This document shows positions 50,300-58,288 of a stretch of 64,000 bases of DNA, one piece after another. The notes below the pieces were generated by a model that did not search any database, was not told the origin of the DNA, and saw nothing but the letters and a program-made list of their open reading frames with translations. Both the position numbers and the translations under genes were made by a program. The DNA comes from JACMNW01 sp031406155 (GTDB lineage: Bacteria > Pseudomonadota > Alphaproteobacteria > Rhodobacterales > Rhodobacteraceae): assembly GCA_031406155.1 (NCBI GenBank), contig JANOGW010000012.1, positions 143,716 to 207,715 of the forward strand, read 5' to 3'. How positions within the stretch are numbered: the first letter of the stretch is position 1; every line of letters begins with the position of its first letter.

Positions 50300-53175
50300 T
50301 CCGCTGCGGGCAGGATCCGACGTGCCAGCGCGGCTTGCGCGTTGTAATCCTGTTGCCATTCGGTCGGGCCGTTTGACGGGCTGACCTGTACCGCTGTCAC
50401 CTTGTATTCGGGGCAGTTCGTCGCCCAATCCGAATAATCGGTCGTAATCACGTTGGCCTGCGTATCGGGATGGTGGAAGGTCGTGTAAACCACGCCGGGC
50501 GAGACCCGGTCGGTTATCTGCGCCCGCAGGCTGGTATCGCCGGAACGGCTGGCCAGGCGCACCCAATCGCGATCTTTCACGCCACGCACTTCGGCGTCAT
50601 GTGGGTGAATTTCCAGCACGTCTTCGTCATGCCAGACGACGTTAGCGGTACGGCGTGTCTGCGCGCCCACATTGTATTGTGACAGTATCCTACCGGTCGT
50701 TAGCAAAAGCGGAAAGCGCGGGCCTGTCTTCTCATCCGTCGGCACGTATTCGGTGACGATAAACTTGCCCTTGCCGCGTACAAAGCCATCGATATGCATC
50801 AGGGGCGTGCCTTCCGGGGCCTTGTCGTTACACGGCCATTGCACCGAGCCCATGGTTTCCAGCTTTTCATACGACACGCCTGCGAAGGATGGCGTCAGGA
50901 TCGCGATTTCATCCATGATCTGGCTTGGATGGGTATAGGTCCAGCCTGCACCCAGCGCATTGGCCAGCATTTGCGTGACTTCCCAATCGGCATAGCCGTT
51001 GCGCGGGGCCATCACCTTGCGCACGCGGTTGATCCGGCGTTCGGCATTGGTAAAAGTGCCATCCTTTTCCAGAAACGTCGATCCGGGCAGGAACACATGC
51101 GCGTAATTTGCGGTCTCATTCAGGAACAGGTCATGCACGATCACGCAATCCATCGCCGCAAGGCCCGCCGCGACGTGTTTGGTATCGGGATCGGATTGCA
51201 GGATGTCTTCGCCCTGAATGTAGATGCCGCGGAACGTGCCTTCGACCGCTGCATCCAGCATATTGGGGATGCGCAGGCCCGGTTCATTGTCGATCTTAAC
51301 ACCCCAAAGGCTTTCGAACACATCGCGCACGGCGTCATTGCTGACATGGCGGTAGCCCGGCAATTCGTGCGGGAACGAGCCCATGTCGCAGGACCCCTGG
51401 ACATTATTTTGTCCGCGCAAGGGGTTAACGCCCACGCCGGGGCGACCAATATTGCCGGTCAGCATTGCCAGATTGGCAATCGCAATGACAGTGGTGGACC
51501 CTTGCGAATGTTCCGTCACGCCCAAACCATAATAAATCGCGCCATTGCCGCCCTTGGCAAACAGACGAGCAGCACCGCGCAGTTCTTCCGCGTCAACGCC
51601 CGTCAGCAACTGCATCGATTCCGGGCTGTGGCGCATGTCGGAGACGAATTCGGCGTAATCCTGGAATTCATCCCAGTCGCAGCGGTCACGAATGAATGCC
51701 TCATCATACAGGCCCTCGGTCACGATCACATGCGCGAAGGCGGTGACTACGGCCACGTTGGTACCCGGGCGCAAGGGCAGGTGGTGGGATGCCTTGACAT
51801 GCGGGCCATCCACCAGATCAATCCGGCGCGGATCGATCACGATCAGCTTGGCCCCCTTGCGCAGACGCTTCTTCAAGCGGCTTGCAAACACCGGGTGACC
51901 ATCTGTCGGGTTCGCCCCGATCACGATCACCACATCGGTGTGTTCAACAGAATCAAAATCCTGCGTGCCGGCTGAGGTGCCAAAGGTTGCCCCAAGCCCA
52001 TAGCCGGTCGGCGAATGGCAGACCCGCGCGCAGGTATCCGTATTATTGTTCATAAAAACCGCGCGGGTCAGTTTCTGAACGAGATACGCCTCTTCATTGG
52101 TGCAGCGCGACGATGTGATCACACCCACCGATTGCCGCCCGTGCTTGGCTTGGATGCCGCGCATTCTCGCCGCCGAAAATGCCATAGCTTCGTCCCACGA
52201 GACTTCTTGCCACGGATCGTTGATGTTTTCACGGATCATCGGATTCAAAATTCGGTCTTTGTGGCTGGCATAGCCGTAAGCAAACCGGCCCTTGACGCAG
52301 GAATGGCCGCGATTGGCCTTGCCGTGTTTGTACGGCGTCATACGAACCAGTTCGTCGCCGCGCATTTCGGCCTTGAAGCTGCACCCAACGCCGCAATAAG
52401 CGCATGTTGTTATCACAGAATGCGACGGCGTACCGATCTCGATGATCGACTTTTCCTGCAAGGTCGCTGTGGGGCAGGCGGCAACGCACGCGCCACAGGA
52501 CACGCAATCGGATGCCAGCGCGGTGTCGGATTTCATGCCGAAGGAAACGCGGCTGTCAAACCCACGGCCTTCAATCGTCAGCGCGAAGGTGCCCTGCACT
52601 TCTTCGCAGGCCCGCACACAGCGGCTGCACACGATGCATTTCGCCGGATCATAAGTGAAATAGGGGTTTGAATCGTCTTTCGGCATCCATTGCTTATTGG
52701 ATATGCCGCTGGTGTCTTTGGCCCTGAAGTGAGTATCGACCGCCTCGTATCGCACATCGCGCAGGCCGACGGCGCCCGCCATATCCTGCAATTCGCAGTC
52801 GCCATTGGCCGAACAGGTCAGACAATCCAGCGGGTGATCAGAGATATACAGCTCCATCACTCCGCGCCGCAGCTGCTTCAGCCTGGCATTCTGGGTATGC
52901 ACCTTTAGCCCCGATGCTACCGGAGTTGTACAAGACGCAGGCGTGCCATTGCGCCCTTCGATTTCCACCAGACACAACCTGCACGATCCGAACGCATCAA
53001 CGCTATCGGTGGCGCACAACTTTGGCACCTGAATACCAGCCTCCGCAGCCGCCCGCATGATCGAGGTGCCTTCCGGAACAATGATATCAAAACCATCAAT
53101 GGTCAATGTGACCATCTGTTTGCTTTTCGCCGCAGGCGTTCCAAAATCACGATCTGGAATGATGAAATCTTTCAT
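50296..53175 (-). CDS. fdsA: NAD-dependent formate dehydrogenase alpha subunit
   Basis: Catalytic molybdenum subunit oxidising formate to CO2; 959 residues. N-terminal 2Fe-2S domain (FGSCRLCLVEIEGR), His-Cys 4Fe-4S (HPLDCLTCSANGDCELQ), two ferredoxin 4Fe-4S clusters (CIVCSRCVRACEE, CVSCGACVAACPT), then the molybdopterin part with CAYCGVGCSFKAEM. The Mo-ligand is a cysteine, not selenocysteine (RVCHSPTGYG). Partner subunits FdsB and FdsG pass electrons to NAD+. ATGA overlaps on both sides. Confidence 0.96.
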   Translation of the reverse strand: MKDFIIPDRDFGTPAAKSKQMVTLTIDGFDIIVPEGTSIMRAAAEAGIQVPKLCATDSVDAFGSCRLCLVEIEGRNGTPASCTTPVASGLKVHTQNARLKQLRRGVMELYISDHPLDCLTCSANGDCELQDMAGAVGLRDVRYEAVDTHFRAKDTSGISNKQWMPKDDSNPYFTYDPAKCIVCSRCVRACEEVQGTFALTIEGRGFDSRVSFGMKSDTALASDCVSCGACVAACPTATLQEKSIIEIGTPSHSVITTCAYCGVGCSFKAEMRGDELVRMTPYKHGKANRGHSCVKGRFAYGYASHKDRILNPMIRENINDPWQEVSWDEAMAFSAARMRGIQAKHGRQSVGVITSSRCTNEEAYLVQKLTRAVFMNNNTDTCARVCHSPTGYGLGATFGTSAGTQDFDSVEHTDVVIVIGANPTDGHPVFASRLKKRLRKGAKLIVIDPRRIDLVDGPHVKASHHLPLRPGTNVAVVTAFAHVIVTEGLYDEAFIRDRCDWDEFQDYAEFVSDMRHSPESMQLLTGVDAEELRGAARLFAKGGNGAIYYGLGVTEHSQGSTTVIAIANLAMLTGNIGRPGVGVNPLRGQNNVQGSCDMGSFPHELPGYRHVSNDAVRDVFESLWGVKIDNEPGLRIPNMLDAAVEGTFRGIYIQGEDILQSDPDTKHVAAGLAAMDCVIVHDLFLNETANYAHVFLPGSTFLEKDGTFTNAERRINRVRKVMAPRNGYADWEVTQMLANALGAGWTYTHPSQIMDEIAILTPSFAGVSYEKLETMGSVQWPCNDKAPEGTPLMHIDGFVRGKGKFIVTEYVPTDEKTGPRFPLLLTTGRILSQYNVGAQTRRTANVVWHDEDVLEIHPHDAEVRGVKDRDWVRLASRSGDTSLRAQITDRVSPGVVYTTFHHPDTQANVITTDYSDWATNCPEYKVTAVQVSPSNGPTEWQQDYNAQAALARRILPAAE

Positions 53176-54698
53176 TCTGCGGCTTCCTTCATGGGTATGA
53201 AATCGTCAGGAAAATGCGCCAACGCCGACATCACCGGATAAGGCGTAAAGCCCCCCAGCGCACACAGCGAGCCTGCCTTCATCGTGGCGCAAAGATCGGT
53301 CAGCAGTGGGATTGCAGTGGCATCGCCACGTGCGATCCTGTCAATCGTTTCCGTTCCGCGCACAGCACCAATCCGGCAGGGCGTACATTTGCCACAGCTT
53401 TCAATCGCGCAGAATTCCATCGCGAACCGGGCTTGTTTCAGCATATCTGCGCTATCGTCGAACACCACGATCCCGGCATGGCCAATCAGCCCGTCGTTGC
53501 CGGCATATTCCTCGTAGCCGAACGGCACGTCAAACATCGCACGCGGGAAGTAGGCGCCCAACGGTCCACCAACCTGCACGGCTTTCACCAGGCGCCCAGT
53601 CGCGCAACCCCCCGCAATGTCATCAATAATCTGGCCCAACGTTAACCCGAACGCCGCCTCATAAAGCCCGCCCCGTGCCACGTTGCCGGCAATCTGCAAA
53701 GGTATCGTGCCACGCGACCGTCCAATGCCGAAATCCTTGTAGAACGGCGCCCCACGTTCCATAATCACCGGCACTGTCGCCAATGAGATGACGTTGTTCA
53801 CCACGGTCGGCTTGCCTAAGAAGCCCTCCAGTGCCGGCAGTGGCGGTTTTGCCCGCACCACGCCGCGCTTGCCTTCAAGCGAGTTTAACAAGGATGTTTC
53901 CTCGCCGCAGACATAGGCCCCTGCGCCAACGCGAATCTCGATGTCGAACGCGTACGCGGTACCCAGAACCGACGTACCCAACAGCCCGGCCGTGCGTGCA
54001 ATCGCCACCGCTTTTTGCATCACGTCTATCGCATCCGGGTATTCCGAACGAATGTACACAAATCCCTTGACAGCACCCACCGCAACGCCGGCAATGATCA
54101 TACCTTCGATCAGGGTGAAAGGATCACCTTCCATCAACATCCGGTCGGCAAAGGTGCCACTATCGCCTTCATCGGCATTGCAGACGATGTATTTGCGATC
54201 TGCCACAGCCCCGGCCACAGTTTTCCACTTGATGCCAGTCGGGAAGCCTGCGCCGCCACGCCCGCGCAGGCCACTTTCGGTAACCTCGGCCACAATCGCC
54301 TCGGGGCCCATCGCCAGGGCTTTTTGCAAGCCCACCAGCCCGCCATGGTCGCGGTAATCAAGGATCGACAGCGGGTCGATCACGCCGACCCGTGCAAAGG
54401 TTAGCCGGGTTTGGCCGCGCATCCACGGCAGGTCATCGGTTGGCCCTAACGCCTTTGGGTGCAGTGCGAGATCGCCGAACAAATCCGCCACATCGCCGAC
54501 GTCCAGCGGGCCAAAGGCCATCCGGCCCGCGTCGGTCACCACTTCGACCAAGGGTTCCAGCCACACCATGCCGCGCGATCCATTGCGCACCAGATCGACC
54601 ACAACACCGCGCCGTGCAGCCTCGGCCACAATCGTCGCCGCCACGTCATCGGCACCCAGAGCCGTTGCGGCAGCATCACGGGGGATGTAAATCTTCAT
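53172..54698 (-). CDS. fdsB: formate dehydrogenase beta subunit (NuoF-like)
   Basis: Diaphorase subunit, 508 residues, passing electrons through FMN to NAD+. A thioredoxin-like N-terminal domain is followed by the NuoF core: LRGRGGAGFPTGIKWK (FMN/NADH), CNADEGDSGTFADRM, GAGAYVCGEETSLLNSLEG, and the 4Fe-4S motif ESCGKCTPCRIG. It overlaps fdsG and fdsA. Confidence 0.96.
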   Translation of the reverse strand: MKIYIPRDAAATALGADDVAATIVAEAARRGVVVDLVRNGSRGMVWLEPLVEVVTDAGRMAFGPLDVGDVADLFGDLALHPKALGPTDDLPWMRGQTRLTFARVGVIDPLSILDYRDHGGLVGLQKALAMGPEAIVAEVTESGLRGRGGAGFPTGIKWKTVAGAVADRKYIVCNADEGDSGTFADRMLMEGDPFTLIEGMIIAGVAVGAVKGFVYIRSEYPDAIDVMQKAVAIARTAGLLGTSVLGTAYAFDIEIRVGAGAYVCGEETSLLNSLEGKRGVVRAKPPLPALEGFLGKPTVVNNVISLATVPVIMERGAPFYKDFGIGRSRGTIPLQIAGNVARGGLYEAAFGLTLGQIIDDIAGGCATGRLVKAVQVGGPLGAYFPRAMFDVPFGYEEYAGNDGLIGHAGIVVFDDSADMLKQARFAMEFCAIESCGKCTPCRIGAVRGTETIDRIARGDATAIPLLTDLCATMKAGSLCALGGFTPYPVMSALAHFPDDFIPMKEAAE

Positions 54699-55165
54699 TT
54701 GCCCACCTCGGCCATCAATGCGTCAAAGCGGGCCTCATTCACCCGGCCTACAAGCCTGCCATCCACCATCGCGGCGGGCGCGCAGGCGCAAAGACCAAGG
54801 CAAAAGATAGGCTCCAGCGTCACGGCGCCATCGGCGGTGGTGCCATGCCAATCGACGCCCAAGGCTGCCTGCGCATGTGCCGCGACCTGGTCTGCGCCCA
54901 TCGCCTGACAGGCCTCGGCGCGACACAGTTTGACCACGTGCCGCCCGACAGGTTCTTCGCGGAAATCATGGTAAAAGCTCATGACGCCATGCACTTCGGC
55001 GCGGCTCAGGTTCAGAGATTTCGCGATCACTGGAAGTGCCACTTGCGGAACATAGCCAAATTCGGCCTGTACCGCATGCAAGATGGGCAAAAGCGGGCCT
55101 TCCATGCCGTCGTGTCCGGCAAGGATATCTTCCACCTGCGCAAGTTGACTGGCGTTGCCCTGCAT
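54695..55165 (-). CDS. fdsG: formate dehydrogenase gamma subunit (NuoE-like)
   Basis: 2Fe-2S thioredoxin-fold subunit, 156 residues: LPILHAVQAEFGYVPQVALPVIAKSLNLSRAEVHGVMSFYHDF, then the cluster cysteines in KLCRAEACQAMG and CLGLCACAPAAMVDGRLVGRV. First gene of the fdsGBA-fdhD-fdsD operon; GGAGGTAACA precedes the ATG. Confidence 0.95.
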   Translation of the reverse strand: MQGNASQLAQVEDILAGHDGMEGPLLPILHAVQAEFGYVPQVALPVIAKSLNLSRAEVHGVMSFYHDFREEPVGRHVVKLCRAEACQAMGADQVAAHAQAALGVDWHGTTADGAVTLEPIFCLGLCACAPAAMVDGRLVGRVNEARFDALMAEVGK

Positions 55166-55204
55166 TGTTACCTCCGGCTGGTTACCGGCGTTTTACGCGG
55201 AATG

Positions 55205-55241
55205 ATTGATAAATCAATAGTGATAAGCCGTCTATTGATAG
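55205..55241. promoter_or_regulatory. ATTGAT palindromes upstream of fdsG (candidate LysR sites)
   Basis: ATTGAT-AA-ATCAAT (55205-55218) is a palindrome with 6-bp arms. CTATTGATAG (55232-55241) and a further CTATTGAT at about 55249 repeat the element. It lies in the 83-bp A+T-rich gap between the LysR gene and fdsG, where an activator for the operon would bind. Confidence 0.5.
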
Positions 55242-55248
55242 AAAAAAC

Positions 55249-56142
55249 CTATTGATTTTTGACCTCTGCCATCCGTCGCGCCGCATCAAGCAGTGCCGCA
55301 AGAATCGGGGTGTGCGGTTCGCGGTGGGCGGCGATCAGGCCCACCAGATGCTCGGCCTCGGGGGCGACGATGGGGATCGCGCACAACTGTCCGCCAACCG
55401 CAAACAGATCAGCCAGCTTTTTGGGCAGAATGCTGGCCCAATGGCCAGACATCACATGTGCAATCAGGGTGATGGTGGAATTGCTTTCCACCGATGGCTG
55501 CACCGTGATCCCGGCCTCGGTCAGGTGTTGGCTGACGATCCGGCGGTTCTGCATATCACTGGTCAACAGGCACAGGGGCAGCCCGCCCAGTTCGCCCCAC
55601 GTCACCTGCGCACGGTCCGAAAACGGCGTGCCGGGCGCGCACAAAAGCCGGTAGAATTCGACGTAAAGCGGCACGGTGGTGACCCGGCCAAGCGGCTCGT
55701 TATCCAGATAGGTGATGCCTGCGTCCAGTTCCAGCCGTTCGATCCCTGCCAGAATTTCCGCGCTGGTGCGCGACAGGACCGTGACCCGCACATTGGGGTG
55801 GCGCGCGATAAACGGGGCTGTCAGGTCGGCCACCATTGGCAGCGCGGTGGGTATCACCCCCAGCCGCAGATTGCCCGACAGCCCGGTGCGCACGGCGCGC
55901 ATCTCATCGCGCAGCGCACGCGCGTCGCCCACAATGCGCCGCGCCCAATCCAGAACGCGCAGGCCCTCGGGCGTCAGCCCCTGAAAACGCGATCCGCGAA
56001 ACACCAGTTGCACGCCAAGCTGATCTTCAAGCTGCTTGATCGCAGAGGAAAGGGTTGGTTGCGTGACGCCGCACGCCTCGGCTGCGCGGCCAAAATGACG
56101 TTCATTGGCAAGGGCGATGAACATTTCCAATTTGTCGATCAT
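55249..56142 (-). CDS. LysR family regulator next to the fds operon
   Basis: 297 residues. N-terminal winged HTH (LANERHFGRAAEACGVTQPTLSSAIKQLEDQLGVQLVFRGSR), then the effector-binding domain (LRLGVIPTALPMVADLTAPFIARHPNVRVTVLSRTSAEI). It is codirectional with and directly upstream of fdsG, so it likely controls formate dehydrogenase expression in response to formate or a related signal. Divergent from the S49 peptidase gene. Confidence 0.93.
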   Translation of the reverse strand: MIDKLEMFIALANERHFGRAAEACGVTQPTLSSAIKQLEDQLGVQLVFRGSRFQGLTPEGLRVLDWARRIVGDARALRDEMRAVRTGLSGNLRLGVIPTALPMVADLTAPFIARHPNVRVTVLSRTSAEILAGIERLELDAGITYLDNEPLGRVTTVPLYVEFYRLLCAPGTPFSDRAQVTWGELGGLPLCLLTSDMQNRRIVSQHLTEAGITVQPSVESNSTITLIAHVMSGHWASILPKKLADLFAVGGQLCAIPIVAPEAEHLVGLIAAHREPHTPILAALLDAARRMAEVKNQ

Positions 56143-56220
56143 TGCAATCTTGTGCCTGCAAATGCGCGCATCGGCAACACGGGCTTGTCCAGTGTGGCTT
56201 TGCGCCCTAAGTCCGATCTT

Positions 56221-57018
56221 ATGATGCGCTTAATTCCCTTCCTGAAAAAGCTGCCCCTTGTGCCGGTGATCCGCCTGCAGGGCACCATTGCTGCGGGCGC
56301 GCGTGGTGGCCTGTCTGATGTGTTGCTGGCCCCGATGATTGAAAAAGCATTTTCGCGCGGAAAACCTGCCGCTGTGGCCTTTGTAATCAATTCGCCGGGC
56401 GGATCGGCTGTGCAATCGTCGCTGATCGCGGCGCGCATCCGCCGACTTGCGGATGAAAAGGGCATCGAGGTGCACGCCTTTGTCGAGGATGTCGCCGCAT
56501 CCGGCGGCTATTGGCTGGCCTGCGCTGCCGACAGGATATGGGTGGACCCGTCATCCATCATAGGCTCGATCGGGGTCATCTTTGCGAGTTTCGGTTTTCC
56601 CGAACTGATGGCCAGACAGGGTGTCGAACGGCGGGTGGTCACGGCGGGCAGATCGAAAAGCCTCGCCGACCCGTTCTTGCCGCAAAAGCCCGAAGATGTG
56701 GACCGTCTGCGCGCCTTGCAAACTCCGATCCACAACGCATTCATTGATCATGTGAAGGCGCGGCGCGGCAATCGTCTGAACGCGGATGCCGATCTGTTCA
56801 ATGCCGATGTCTGGGTTGGTCAGGGCGGGGTTGACGTGGGGCTGGCCGACGGCATCGGCCATGTGGTGCCAAAACTGAAGCAGCTTTACGGCGACAAGGT
56901 GCGCCTCGTGCCTTATGGCCAGCGCCGGTCACTGGCACAGCGGTTAGGCGCGCAGGTGACAGATACCGCGCTGTCTGCTATCGAAGACCGTGTGCTTTGG
57001 TCGCGGTTCGGGTTGTAA
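56221..57018 (+). CDS. S49 family peptidase (SohB/SppA-like)
   Basis: Membrane-associated serine protease of 265 residues. The Ser/Lys dyad of the S49 family is visible: Ser94 in EDVAASGGYWLACAAD and Lys146 in TAGRSKSLADPF; NSPGGSAVQS is the conserved turn. It is short and lacks a clear N-terminal anchor beyond FLKKLPLVPVIRL. The open frame continues far upstream across the antisense of the LysR gene, but only from 56221 does the sequence resemble the family. Confidence 0.92.
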   Translation: MMRLIPFLKKLPLVPVIRLQGTIAAGARGGLSDVLLAPMIEKAFSRGKPAAVAFVINSPGGSAVQSSLIAARIRRLADEKGIEVHAFVEDVAASGGYWLACAADRIWVDPSSIIGSIGVIFASFGFPELMARQGVERRVVTAGRSKSLADPFLPQKPEDVDRLRALQTPIHNAFIDHVKARRGNRLNADADLFNADVWVGQGGVDVGLADGIGHVVPKLKQLYGDKVRLVPYGQRRSLAQRLGAQVTDTALSAIEDRVLWSRFGL

Positions 57019-57019
57019 C

Positions 57020-57196
57020 ATGCTGGTGAAAATCGTCCTGCTGTTTCTTGTCGCGATGGGCGTGGTCGCGATGATCGGCCGCTTCCGGTTTCCGGGCGCG
57101 CTTGCCAAACAAGTGAAACTTCGACCCAAGACCTGCCCGAAATGCGGGCGGCACCGGATCGGTGTGGGCGAGTGTCCCTGCGGCAATAAGGTTTAA
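57020..57196 (+). CDS. small membrane protein with zinc-ribbon tail
   Basis: 58 residues: one membrane helix (IVLLFLVAMGVVAMIG), a basic stretch and a four-cysteine zinc ribbon (CPKCGRHRIGVGECPCG). It begins one base after the S49 stop and ends 3 bp before the SDR gene, so it is co-transcribed. Function unknown; it may assist the S49 peptidase. Confidence 0.85.
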   Translation: MLVKIVLLFLVAMGVVAMIGRFRFPGALAKQVKLRPKTCPKCGRHRIGVGECPCGNKV

Positions 57197-57199
57197 GCG

Positions 57200-57976
57200 A
57201 TGCGCGCATTGATCACCGGGGCTGGAAAACGGCTGGGCCGGGCCATGGCACTCTATCTGGCGGCGCGCGGCTATGACGTGGCGGTGCACTACGCCAGTTC
57301 CAGATCCGAAGCCGAGGCGGTAGTGGGTGAAATCGCCGCCATGGGTCAACGTGCCGTGGCGATCGGGGCGGACCTACTGATCGAGGCGGAAACCGCAACT
57401 CTGGTGCAGCGCGCGACCGAGGCTTTGGGCGGGCCGCTGACCGTGCTGGTCAACAATGCGTCGATCTTTGAATATGATACGTTGCAGTCGGCAACCCGCA
57501 TATCGTGGGATCGCCATATCGAAAGCAACCTACGCGCGCCCTTCGTGCTGATCCAGGATTTTGCGGCGCAAGCCCCGCAAGCTGTGGACGATGCCAATGG
57601 CGAACCCGTAGCGCAGGCCATGATTCTGAACATGATCGATCAGCGCGTCCTGAAACTGACGCCGCAGTTCATGTCTTACACGCTGGCGAAAATGGGTCTT
57701 TGGGCGCTGACCCGCACTGCCGCTCAAAGCTTAGCCCCGCATGTCAGGGTCAATGCCATCGGGCCGGGCCCGACGATCATCGGCCACCGGCAACCCGAAC
57801 TGCACTTCGCAAAACAACGCGCCGGAACGGTCTTGCACCGGGGTGCAAATCCGGGCGATATCACTGCGGCACTGGGGTTTTTCCTTGATGCGCCCGCCGT
57901 TACGGGGCAATTGATCTGTGTCGATGGTGGTGAACATCTGGGCTGGAAACTGGCGGATGCTTCGGACCTTGACTAA
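57200..57976 (+). CDS. SDR family oxidoreductase, pteridine-reductase-like
   Basis: 258-residue SDR with GAGKRLGRAMALYLAARGYDVAVHY as nucleotide-binding region and YTLAK as the YxxxK. The usual catalytic Ser is replaced by Asp (ILNMIDQR), as in pteridine reductases and FolM; the C-terminus RGANPGDITAALGFFLDAPAVTGQLICVDGG is typical. I infer a folate/pterin reductase role, perhaps FolM-like. Third gene of the S49 unit. Confidence 0.88.
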   Translation: MRALITGAGKRLGRAMALYLAARGYDVAVHYASSRSEAEAVVGEIAAMGQRAVAIGADLLIEAETATLVQRATEALGGPLTVLVNNASIFEYDTLQSATRISWDRHIESNLRAPFVLIQDFAAQAPQAVDDANGEPVAQAMILNMIDQRVLKLTPQFMSYTLAKMGLWALTRTAAQSLAPHVRVNAIGPGPTIIGHRQPELHFAKQRAGTVLHRGANPGDITAALGFFLDAPAVTGQLICVDGGEHLGWKLADASDLD

Positions 57977-58288
57977 TGCCCGCTCAGGTGTCTCGGCGAA
58001 GTTGTGCACGTTTGTGTTCGCATTCACAAACCCGTCATAGAAACCCTTGATTATTCAAGCATTTCTGACATATGTGACAATCTTAATAATGAAATCAATA
58101 TGTTGTTAAATCGCCTAAAAAATAGGCAGATCGGCGAAGGGGGCCAAAAACAAGGAAAAATCCCCGCTCCCAGAATGTTTTGCGCAGACTTATCCACAGA
58201 AAAAGTGGACAGCTTTTCACTTGCCAGCGGTCGGATATCATTGCAGCGACGGCGGGGAATCGATGGTATTCAATAGGGCGATACAGGC
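57977..58288. other. 312-bp A+T-rich gap upstream of uvrC, with one DnaA box
   Basis: No gene recognised. It contains an A+T-rich segment (about 58040-58130), a perfect DnaA box TTATCCACA at 58190-58198, and no clear LexA-type GTTC-N7-GTTC element. It presumably holds the uvrC promoter. Confidence 0.55.

Noticed and set aside
50794..51975. 393-codon frame antisense to fdsA
   Set aside because: Mirror of the fdsA codons; no motif or start signal.
55205..55218. FNR/Anr box upstream of fdsG
   Set aside because: The palindrome is ATTGAT-N2-ATCAAT; an FNR site needs TTGAT-N4-ATCAA.
55252..56220. Very long open frame (55252-57018, 588 codons) suggesting a large S49 protein
   Set aside because: The part before 56221 is antisense to the LysR gene and reads as low-quality sequence; the S49 family match begins only at 56221.
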